Source of the DNA: Methanobacteriota archaeon
GTDB lineage: Archaea > Thermoplasmatota > DTKX01 > VGTL01
Length of the DNA stretch: 48,067 nt
Direction of reading: 5' to 3'
Assembly: GCA_016874675.1 (NCBI GenBank)
Contig: VGTL01000015.1
Coordinates: 1-48,067, forward strand
Shown here in pieces: positions 43,001 through 48,067 of the stretch. The notes beneath the pieces were generated by a model. It searched no databases, was not told where the DNA came from, and saw only the letters and a list, made by a program, of their open reading frames with translations. Every line of letters starts with the position of its first letter. Position 1 is the stretch's first letter. Both the position numbers and the translations under genes were made by a program.

Positions 43001-43168
43001 GAAGGAAGGGGCAAGGCGCAGGGCGCAGGGCGCAGGGCCTGAGGAGCAAGGGAAAAGGCGCAAGGGGAAAGGGCGGGATCGAACCTTTCTACCCCGTCCT
43101 CCCCGCGCCATGTCCCTTGCTCCTCAGGCCTTGCGCCATGCGCCCTGCGCCTTGCACCTTCTCTCCCA
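43001..43168. repeat. Hairpin element 9 (heptamer arms) between divergent promoters
   Basis: Left arm: GGCGCAG repeated three times (about 43014-43036), then CCTGAGGAGCAAGGGA and GGCGCAAGGGG. Apex: GGGCGGGATCGAACC and ACCCCGTCC. Right arm: TCCCTTGCTCCTCAGG (an exact complement of the left-arm word), then CCTTGCGCC and CCCTGCGCC units to 43168. It fills the space between the TATA boxes at 42985 and 43179. The CCTGAGGAG word is shared with element 3. Confidence 0.92.
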
Positions 43169-43178
43169 CAGAGCAAAG

Positions 43179-43186
43179 ACTATATA
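43179..43186 (+). promoter_or_regulatory. TATA box of the 54-residue protein gene
   Basis: ACTATATA, predicting a transcript start near 43209 and a 30-nt leader with AGGTGGAGGGG before the ATG at 43239. Confidence 0.6.
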
Positions 43187-43238
43187 CAGCTTCTGTAATG
43201 CGGTCTACACTCGACCTTGTGAAGGTGGAGGGGCGGGA

Positions 43239-43403
43239 ATGGAAGAGTCCCTTTGCAGCATCGAGATAAGCCGCTCCGCGAACCAGTTCGTGGCGCGAGT
43301 CCAGACGGAGCTTGGCGGACTGAGGGAGTACCGGAGCCGCACGTTCGAGGAGATACTGGAGCAGCTCGTCATCGACCTGCAGGAAGAGTTCGAGACCGGC
43401 TAG
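43239..43403 (+). CDS. Small acidic helical protein (54 residues), unknown
   Basis: A 54-residue protein, beginning MEESLCSIEISRSANQF and ending LVIDLQEEFETG. A short beta-strand (CSIEIS) is followed by two predicted helices, the second amphipathic and acidic (TFEEILEQLVIDLQEEFE). That size and pattern recall ribbon-helix-helix or other small DNA-binding regulators, but the evidence is weak. Start supported by GGTGGAGGGG and a TATA box. Its TAG stop overlaps that of the convergent aminopeptidase in a shared CTAG. Confidence 0.55.
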   Translation: MEESLCSIEISRSANQFVARVQTELGGLREYRSRTFEEILEQLVIDLQEEFETG

Positions 43404-44494
43404 ACCCGTAGCTCGCCGTTTTCCAGAAGCGGCCTCCCCCGGCCGCCCTTCATCCTGGCGGTTATCGTGGGGGAGTGGATAATCCCGTCGTAATGGGTCA
43501 GCGCCGGGGCGTCGTCGTCGTAGTTGGAGCCCACGGCTATGTGGCAGGTCCGAAACACCTTCTCGTCCTCCAAGACGTTGCCCACCACCTTCGCGGCCCG
43601 GTTGAGGCCTATCCCCAGCTCGCCCAGGTTCCTCGAGTTGCGCACGTAGGCCGCGAGGCTCGCCCCGGGCAGCTTTCCGTCCCGGACGAACTGCCGGGCC
43701 CGCGCCGCCCCCATCCCGACCGCCCTCTCGAACCGCCGGGCCTCCTCGCCCCCAAGGATCCGTTTCACGAAGCCGCCCTCCACGTCGGCGACGATGGGCT
43801 CCCGGATGACGATGGCGCCCTTGTCCGTGGAGATGCTGCCGTCGAAGACTATCCGGCCGTTCGATGTCCCCAGGGCGGGCGAGATGAACACCTCGCCCGC
43901 GGGCAGGTTGCCCCCGGAGCCGGGCTTGGAGAAGTCGCCGTCGTCGCGGCGCGCCCTGCGTCCCTCCAGGCCGATGTGCAGGTCCATGCCCTTCGCCGTG
44001 GTGATGCGCACCGACTCGGCGGCGGTTAGCACGCGGGCGACGGCGGCGCAGTCGCGCTTCATGACCCCGTAGTCGACCGGCACGGTGCGCAGGAACATGT
44101 CCGCCGTGACCGAGGGCGACCAGAACGACCGGGCCCTCTTGACGCCCAGGAGGTAGTTGAACGCGCTGTCGTACTTCTTCCGGCCCACCTTGAACGGTTT
44201 CTTCAGCGCCCAGCGGTCCTTGCCCAGCTTCTCCTGCGATATCGAGATGAGCACCTCCGGCTCGCTGCGGATTGCCATGAGCACCGAATCCTCGGCGAAA
44301 TCGAGCGTGGTCTTCATCGGCTGGGTGACGATGACCGGCCGGGCGCCCCTCCCGAGGGCGGCGGCAAAGAGCGCCCGGGAGATCGCCTGGCCGTCGCCGT
44401 GGGGGTTCGTGAATATCACCACGCGCTCGCCCCTCCGCGCCCTCAGCACCGTCGATATGGCCACCTCGGCTGCCTTCGTCAATCCCCCTTCCAT
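43400..44494 (-). CDS. M29-type (AmpS/aminopeptidase T) metallopeptidase
   Basis: A 364-residue leucyl aminopeptidase of the thermophilic M29 family, releasing N-terminal residues from peptides in the cytosol with two metal ions. Marks include GERVVIFTNPHGDG near the start, GGNLPAGEVFISP (a metal-ligand Glu), GGNLPAGE and RNLGELGIGLN, and in the C-terminal part CHIAVGSNYDDDAPALTHYDGII, with the late metal-binding His and Asp. The ATG at 44494 follows a TATA box at 44531-44539 with a 14-nt leader. It fits the peptide-breakdown theme of the acyl-CoA synthetase operon. The promoter is divergent with the carbonic anhydrase gene. Confidence 0.87.
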   Translation of the reverse strand: MEGGLTKAAEVAISTVLRARRGERVVIFTNPHGDGQAISRALFAAALGRGARPVIVTQPMKTTLDFAEDSVLMAIRSEPEVLISISQEKLGKDRWALKKPFKVGRKKYDSAFNYLLGVKRARSFWSPSVTADMFLRTVPVDYGVMKRDCAAVARVLTAAESVRITTAKGMDLHIGLEGRRARRDDGDFSKPGSGGNLPAGEVFISPALGTSNGRIVFDGSISTDKGAIVIREPIVADVEGGFVKRILGGEEARRFERAVGMGAARARQFVRDGKLPGASLAAYVRNSRNLGELGIGLNRAAKVVGNVLEDEKVFRTCHIAVGSNYDDDAPALTHYDGIIHSPTITARMKGGRGRPLLENGELRV

Positions 44495-44530
44495 CCGTGC
44501 CGGCCCCGAGCGCCCCCAACGGCCTGTGCG

Positions 44531-44539
44531 GATAAATAG
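44531..44539 (-). promoter_or_regulatory. TATA box of the aminopeptidase gene
   Basis: The minus strand reads CTATTTATC; predicted transcript start near 44508. Confidence 0.6.
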
Positions 44540-44552
44540 GCTGCCACCGCAA

Positions 44553-44560
44553 TTTATAAA
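44553..44560 (+). promoter_or_regulatory. TATA box of the carbonic anhydrase gene
   Basis: TTTATAAA; predicted transcript start near 44582, giving a 20-nt leader before the ATG at 44603. Confidence 0.65.
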
Positions 44561-44602
44561 TCGGCAAAGCCGGATTGGACCGCATCCGGGAAGGCTGCGC
44601 CC

Positions 44603-45130
44603 ATGCCCATCTACGAGTACGACGGCAGAAGGCCGGTGCACGGCGACCGCTGCTTCATCTTCGAGACCGCCACGCTCATCGGGGACGTCCGCCTGGGCGA
44701 GAACTGCTACATCGGCCCGGGGGCGGTGCTCCGGGGCGACTACGGCCGCATAGAGGTGGGCGACCGCTCGAGCATAGAGGACAACTGCGTCATCCACGCC
44801 CGGCCCAACCAGCTCACGAGGATAGGCTCGGACGTCACAATCGGCCACGGCGCGATAGTTCACAACGCCACGATAAATGACTGGACCGTCGTGGGCATGG
44901 GCTCGGTCGTGTCCGACTTCGCGCAGGTCGGCGTCTGGTGCGTGGTGGGCGAGGGCGCGGTCGTCAAGAACAGGACGGTCATCCCGGACGGGAAGATAGC
45001 CGTCGGCGTGCCGGCGAGGCCCGTGGCCGACGTGTCCGAGGAATACCGGGCCCAGTGGACCGCCTTCAAGAAGCTCTACAACGACCTGGCGGAGCACAGG
45101 TACCGCGAGGGGCTCAAGCGCGTCGCCTGA
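44603..45130 (+). CDS. Gamma-class carbonic anhydrase family protein
   Basis: A 175-residue left-handed beta-helix protein of the gamma carbonic anhydrase (CamH/YrdA/PaaY) group, normally a homotrimer binding a metal between subunits and hydrating CO2. His65 (VIHARPNQ), His82 (IGHGAIV) and His87 (VHNA) fall where the metal ligands lie in the family. Hexapeptide turns run from residue 10 to about 140, followed by a C-terminal helix (EEYRAQWTAFKKLYNDLAEHRY). The acid loop of the classic Cam enzyme is missing, as in CamH, so activity is likely but not sure. Hairpin element 10 starts within 5 nt of the stop. Confidence 0.88.
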   Translation: MPIYEYDGRRPVHGDRCFIFETATLIGDVRLGENCYIGPGAVLRGDYGRIEVGDRSSIEDNCVIHARPNQLTRIGSDVTIGHGAIVHNATINDWTVVGMGSVVSDFAQVGVWCVVGEGAVVKNRTVIPDGKIAVGVPARPVADVSEEYRAQWTAFKKLYNDLAEHRYREGLKRVA

Positions 45131-45132
45131 TG

Positions 45133-45396
45133 CGAAGGCGCAAGGCGCAGGGCGCAAGGGTGAAATGCAAAAAAGGGGGCAGAAAGTCGACAAGGCAGCA
45201 AGGCAGGAAGGCGGCAAGGGAGCAAGGGACGACGGATGTCCCCTTCCTCCTTCCTCTCCCCCTTGCTGCCTTGTTGCCGTTATGCCTTGCTGCCCCTATT
45301 CCTGCCTTTCTGCCGTTCTGCCTTGCTGCCCCTATTCCTGCCTTTCTGCCGTTCTGCCTTGCAGCCTTCCACCCTTGCGCCTCAAGCCTTGCGCCG
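45133..45396. repeat. Nested hairpin element 10, ending in a truncated gene
   Basis: Outer left arm 45133-45160: GGCGCAA, GGCGCAG heptamers. Inner left arm about 45190-45225: GGCAGCAA, GGCAGGAA, GGCGGCAA and GGGAGCAA. Apex: GGGACGACGGATGTCCCC (45225-45243), nearly the same as in element 4. Inner right arm 45260-45369: TTGCTGCC, TTTCTGCC and a 46-nt block present twice (45285-45330 and 45331-45365 in part). Outer right arm 45371-45396: CCCTTGCGCC, CAAGCC, TTGCGCC. The outer right arm overlaps the last codons of the antiporter relic on the minus strand. Confidence 0.93.
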
Positions 45397-45606
45397 CCAG
45401 CCGCCGGCGAGCATGCTCAGGCCCAGGACCAGGAGCAGGTTGCCGATGACGGAGCCGGTCAGGGAGGCCTTGACCACGTCGATGAGCCCCGCCTGGAGGG
45501 CCATGAGCGCGATGATGAGCTCGGTGGCGTTGCCGAACGTGACGTTGAGGAGCCCCCCCACCCCGGGGCCCGCGTGGTAGGCGAGCTACTCCGTGGCCCG
45601 CCCCAT
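45382..45606 (-). pseudogene. Fragment of a CaxA/ChaA-type Ca2+/H+ antiporter
   Basis: The minus strand encodes, in one frame, MGRATE, a TAG stop, then [42 protein letters not shown] and [20 protein letters not shown], closing with WRRKA and TGA. This is the hallmark N-terminal GNATELIIA...[14 protein letters not shown] segment of cation/H+ exchangers, which are about 350 residues long. Only some 65 residues remain: the upstream helix is gone, a TAG interrupts the ATE-LA motif, and the downstream part is replaced by the GGCGCAA-type arm of hairpin element 10 (the final RRKA codons are already repeat). The upstream gene's stop and AGGAGGTGA (45619-45627) precede it. It is a decayed remnant. 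Confidence 0.85.
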
Positions 45607-45618
45607 GTGGCCAGCCGG

Positions 45619-46107
45619 TCACCTCCTTCGCCGCCGGCCGGACCGCCGCTCCGAGGTGGCCTTGCTCCTCCGGGTCCTCCGCCGGGAGCCGAACCCGCGC
45701 CGGCGGTGCGTGTAGAGGAAGCCGATGACGTGGACGATCATCGCCACCACGACGCAGCCCAGGACCATCGAGCGGAGGTCGCCGAAGCTGAAGTAGGGGA
45801 TGAACCCGAAGAACTGGTTCTCGGCAAAGAGGATGACCAGCGAGACCGAGCCGTAGGTCTTGCTCCCGAAGAGGAGGTAGAAGTCCTTCTTCTTCAGGTA
45901 GACCATCAGTATCCCCAGGCTCAGGTAGACCAGGAGGGCCACGACGAGCTCGACGGGCATCGTGGCCGTCGCAAGCAGTATGAAGAAGCTGCTCATGTTG
46001 CTCAGGACGTTGTCCAGCTGCGCCCTCCGGCCCTCGACGAAGATGCCTATCAGTATCGTCACGATGACGCCGATGTAGGCCGCGTAGATGAAGTCGATGA
46101 GCGCCAT
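45619..46107 (-). CDS. Four-helix membrane protein with basic tail, unknown
   Basis: A 162-residue membrane protein: helices at about 6-26 (FIYAAYIGVIVTILIGIFV), 38-65 (MSSFFILLATATMPVELVVALLVYL), 82-105 (YGSVSLVILFAENQFFGFIPYF) and 110-132 (SMVLGCVVVAMIVHVIGFLYT), then about 30 residues made mostly of Arg, Lys and Ser. I do not recognise a family. The ATG at 46107 follows a TATA box at 46138-46146 with a leader of about 8 nt. The antiporter fragment lies directly downstream on the same strand, so this gene was once probably the first of an operon with it. Confidence 0.65.
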   Translation of the reverse strand: MALIDFIYAAYIGVIVTILIGIFVEGRRAQLDNVLSNMSSFFILLATATMPVELVVALLVYLSLGILMVYLKKKDFYLLFGSKTYGSVSLVILFAENQFFGFIPYFSFGDLRSMVLGCVVVAMIVHVIGFLYTHRRRGFGSRRRTRRSKATSERRSGRRRRR

Positions 46108-46137
46108 TCGCCTGTCGGCACCGCATCGGCGCCAAGA

Positions 46138-46146
46138 GATTTAATC
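46138..46146 (-). promoter_or_regulatory. TATA box of the four-helix membrane protein gene
   Basis: The minus strand reads GATTAAATC; predicted transcript start near 46116. Confidence 0.6.
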
Positions 46147-46281
46147 CTATTTCCCGGCGGGACGCAATCTATTAGACCCCGGAGGCGGATGGTGAGACCG
46201 CATGAGCGCGCCGTCGTCACAGATGCGGCGTGACGGCCCGGTGCCGCCGCCTGGGACCCCTCGGGAGCCCAGCCCGCGGGG

Positions 46282-46593
46282 GTGTGGCTCCACGCCGGCC
46301 TGGTGGCGGCCGCTGCCGCCGCAGCGCTGACCGGGGGGTTTTTCTCGACGGTCCGCAAGCGGAGCTTCCCCAGCGTGGGGCTGGGGACCGCCGCGGTGAT
46401 GCTGGCCGCCGTGACAACGTTCTATCTGTTCACCCCCCTGGGCGGGATCCTGCCGGCCTACCTCCTGGACGAGACGCTCATCATGAACGGCCTGGCGGCG
46501 TTCATCTGCCTCACGATAGCCACGGCGGTGGCGGCGTCGACGGCGGGTGTCGACACGGCCCGGCCCCGACCGCCCCCTCACGGCTCGATGTAG
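46282..46593 (+). CDS. Small membrane protein, probably frameshifted at its 5' end
   Basis: A 103-residue frame starting at a GTG (46282) with three membrane helices (LVAAAAAAALTGGFF, VGLGTAAVMLAAVTTFYLF, LIMNGLAAFICLTIATAVAA). No ribosome site or TATA box fits this GTG. However an ATG at 46202, preceded by GGTGAG and a TATA-like ATCTATTA (46167-46174), opens a frame giving MSAPSSQMRRDGPVPPPGTP and reaching the GGGGG run at 46278-46282. One more G there would join that frame to this one. So the true gene may start at 46202 and be broken by an indel, or a frame change may occur in the G run. The 3' end overlaps the convergent gene by 16 nt. Confidence 0.5.
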   Translation: MWLHAGLVAAAAAAALTGGFFSTVRKRSFPSVGLGTAAVMLAAVTTFYLFTPLGGILPAYLLDETLIMNGLAAFICLTIATAVAASTAGVDTARPRPPPHGSM

Positions 46594-47273
46594 GCGTAGA
46601 GCGCGCCCTCGGCCTTGAGGGACTCCCCCTCCGTGAGGTTGAGGAAACCCTTCGTCTCGATGAAGACGGGCGCGCCGCAGTCGAGCAGGATGTAGGTGGG
46701 GCGGACCTCCGTCACGGTCCCCCGGAGCCTCACGAACCACTCGCGCTTTTCGCCCTCCAGGGGGTGCAGCTCCCGGGGGGAGCCCTGCTTCGCCGTGCCC
46801 ATGTTGACCCCGTGGACGGGCAGGAGCTCGAAGGCCACATTGTAGTCGGTGAAGGGCTTGAGCTTCCCGCCGTACCTGGGGAAATCCGGCAGGAAGGCGC
46901 TGATGAGCGGCTCGGAGTGGTGGAGGGGGTGCCGGGAGAACATCCCGACCGCGCTGTGGGCCAGCCCCTTGTGGCCGATTATCGCGCTGGCGCCCCGGTA
47001 CTTCCATCCGGACTGGAACCTGTCGCCGCCGACCTCCGCGACCGGGAAGAACGACTGGACGTCCCGGTCCACCGTGCGCAGCACCACCCGGCCGACGCTC
47101 ACGCGCCTTATCGAGTCCTCGAAGCCGCCGGAGCTTACGCGCTCGTCGGGGGAGTTGGCGGTCTCGAGCATGAGCTCGAAGAGGGCCGTCTCGCCCCTCT
47201 TGCCGGTCTTGAACTCGAGCTGGTCGGAGTGCGCCCTCTTTGCCCATTCCCAACCGTATGCCTGCAGGTCCAT
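46578..47273 (-). CDS. Conserved-looking protein of unknown function, C-terminal OB-fold-like part
   Basis: A 231-residue soluble protein. The C-terminal 60 residues (WFVRLRGTVTEVRPTYILLD, FIETKGFLNLTEGESLKAEG) have the strand and glycine pattern of an OB fold. The middle part contains several His residues (IIGHKGLAHSAVGMFSRHPLHHSEPL) that could bind metal. I do not recognise a family. The ATG at 47273 has a TATA box at 47304-47314 and a leader of about 9 nt; the frame opens slightly upstream at a non-ATG codon beyond the expected transcript start. Confidence 0.65.
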   Translation of the reverse strand: MDLQAYGWEWAKRAHSDQLEFKTGKRGETALFELMLETANSPDERVSSGGFEDSIRRVSVGRVVLRTVDRDVQSFFPVAEVGGDRFQSGWKYRGASAIIGHKGLAHSAVGMFSRHPLHHSEPLISAFLPDFPRYGGKLKPFTDYNVAFELLPVHGVNMGTAKQGSPRELHPLEGEKREWFVRLRGTVTEVRPTYILLDCGAPVFIETKGFLNLTEGESLKAEGALYAYIEP

Positions 47274-47303
47274 CGCGGTCGCCCCACTCTGCACGCCGTT
47301 TCG

Positions 47304-47314
47304 GGATATTATCC
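47304..47314 (-). promoter_or_regulatory. TATA box of the OB-fold-like protein gene
   Basis: The minus strand reads GGATAATATCC; predicted transcript start near 47283. Confidence 0.6.
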
Positions 47315-47370
47315 TTTTCGCACCGGTCCCGGGCGGTGCAGAATAGCCGGTAAGCCTCCCAACACCGATG

Positions 47371-47385
47371 AATTCTTAGAGAATT
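47371..47385. other. Perfect palindrome ahead of the transposase-like gene
   Basis: AATTCTTAGAGAATT has two complementary 6-nt arms around TAG. It ends 4 bp before the ATG at 47390, where the base composition drops. It could be an operator for the transposase-like gene or part of an insertion-sequence end. The rest of the 47274-47389 gap shows only the minus-strand TATA box. Confidence 0.4.
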
Positions 47386-47389
47386 ACTA

Positions 47390-48067
47390 ATGCACCGAAA
47401 GATTCGAATCCCCGGACCTCCATTTCCCATCCAGATGCGCAAGCCCAACACGAAGGCCGGGAACAAACTAGTCCCCGACAATGTCGCACTGATACTGCCG
47501 ATGCTGCTACAAGGTTGGCTTGAAAACAAAGACTTCCGAGAGCCTCCCGCTTCCTGCCCCCGATGCAAAACCGCAATCAAGCCCTTGGATTGGGTAAAAC
47601 GTGTCTATGTGCGGGTACTTTCTCTCGATGGGATTCCCCTGGACATCCACGTGAACGTCCGCAGATTCGTATGTGAAAACGGCCATATCTCCATGGCAAC
47701 GGATGCGTTCTACCCCAATTGCCGCTACGGCAAGAGAATCGTGGACCTGATACTGTATCTCGGTGCCACGAGACCGTTCAACGCCGTGGAGAAGGATCTG
47801 GCCGACCTCCGGATTCAGGTGGACCGGGATACCGTCCGGAATTACTTCAAGCGGTTCGGCGAGCGGTCGGCACAGCTGGCCGGGATCAAGGTCTTTGGGG
47901 AAGACCAGGCGGTGAATGTCTTGAAGCTGCTGTTCGGTCTGGAGACGGTGGAAGACCTGAAGAGGAAGTATCCCGGAATGCGACTGACAACCGAGAGCGA
48001 CGAGACGTATCCGGCCAAGAAAGGCGCGCTCAAGAGATACAGGCAAGAGCTGGCAAGATGCCGCCTG
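47390..48067 (+). CDS. Partial transposase-like protein (N-terminal zinc finger and helix-turn-helix)
   Basis: An open frame of 226 codons runs from an ATG at 47390 off the right edge. It starts MHRKIRIPGPPFPIQMRKPN. A zinc-finger-like part has CPRCKTAIKPLDW and FVCENGHISMATDAFYPNC, and a helix-turn-helix-like stretch is LADLRIQVDRDTVRNYFKRF. That order, zinc finger then HTH, is usual for the DNA-binding end of ISL3/ISH-type transposases, but the catalytic part is outside the window, so a DNA-binding regulator is also possible. The segment uses CGA, GTA, CTA and TCT codons rare elsewhere in the window and is noticeably less GC-rich, pointing to recent arrival. Confidence 0.55.
   Translation, partial: MHRKIRIPGPPFPIQMRKPNTKAGNKLVPDNVALILPMLLQGWLENKDFREPPASCPRCKTAIKPLDWVKRVYVRVLSLDGIPLDIHVNVRRFVCENGHISMATDAFYPNCRYGKRIVDLILYLGATRPFNAVEKDLADLRIQVDRDTVRNYFKRFGERSAQLAGIKVFGEDQAVNVLKLLFGLETVEDLKRKYPGMRLTTESDETYPAKKGALKRYRQELARCRL

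Noticed and set aside
45586-45590. Reading the TAG in the antiporter fragment as pyrrolysine
   Set aside because: TAG is a normal stop of many genes here (5527, 13769, 19459, 26672, 27689, 37576 and 43403), no pyl genes are seen, and the rest of the fragment is truncated on both sides.
46230-47390. Long plus-strand frame opposite the OB-fold-like gene
   Set aside because: It has no start signals, is Arg/Gly/Pro-rich, and lies antisense to a gene with a good TATA box and folded-protein composition.
47400-47420. tRNA T-arm-like sequence GATTCGAATCCCCGG
   Set aside because: The flanking bases do not form the 5-bp T stem, no acceptor or anticodon arm is found, and the bases are codons of the transposase-like gene.

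Overview
The window looks like a piece of a GC-rich archaeal chromosome. The markers are an archaeal-type PheRS beta subunit, a two-subunit ADP-forming acetyl-CoA synthetase, an archaeal PAPS-reductase-like protein with zinc ribbon and ferredoxin ends, TATA boxes 25-28 nt ahead of ATG or GTG starts (leaderless transcription), and GGTGA/GGAGG Shine-Dalgarno sites inside operons. The rich set of PKD/CARDB/pre-peptidase surface proteins would fit the Thermoplasmatota, but that placement is inference; no rRNA gene is present to settle it. I saw no tRNA, rRNA or CRISPR array.

Layout. 302-3345: acdA-acdB-isoaspartyl peptidase operon. 3423-5527: ABC-2 exporter pair. 5900-9190: large TIGR03790-like surface protein. 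9212-10559 (minus): radical SAM protein with a small membrane protein. 10971-15995: two pre-peptidase/cadherin-like surface proteins in one operon. 16225-18734 (minus): PKD protein with a cytosolic zinc ribbon, then a nitroreductase. 18842-21096: double zinc-ribbon protein and pheT, tail to tail. 21467-23371: PAPS-reductase-like enzyme. 23670-27689: sugar-1-P nucleotidyltransferase, glmS and a Pro/Ala-rich membrane protein. 27803-31591 (minus): beta-helix/PKD surface protein. 31889-33372 (minus): zinc ribbon, GNAT and nucleotidyltransferase genes. 33494-42964: PKD surface protein, subtilase, HemK-like methyltransferase, small zinc-ribbon membrane protein, Ig-like surface protein. 43239-47273: small unknown protein, M29 aminopeptidase, gamma carbonic anhydrase, a broken Ca2+/H+ antiporter, membrane proteins and an unknown protein. 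47390-end: start of a transposase-like gene in lower-GC DNA.

Functional themes. (1) Cell envelope: seven very large secreted or single-span proteins rich in N-x-S/T sequons, a membrane-anchored subtilase, an exporter, and sugar-nucleotide precursor genes that could feed their glycosylation. (2) Peptide and acid fermentation: ADP-forming acyl-CoA synthetase, isoaspartyl peptidase and aminopeptidase.

The outstanding feature is a family of eleven large intergenic hairpin elements (about 2.2 kb in total). Each has a purine-biased left arm of tandem octamers (GGCAGCAA, GGCAGGAA, GGCAGAAA) and/or heptamers (GGCGCAA, GGCGCAG), a short apex often containing GGGACGA and CGTCC words, and the complementary right arm. 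Where both unit types occur they are nested: heptamers outside, octamers inside, on both sides. Every intergenic gap longer than about 125 bp holds at least one, whatever the orientation of the flanking genes. Two elements end exactly where a gene is cut short: a Ca2+/H+ antiporter at 45382-45606 and a promoter plus gene start at 10749-10830. I regard this element family as the best candidate for something undescribed here.
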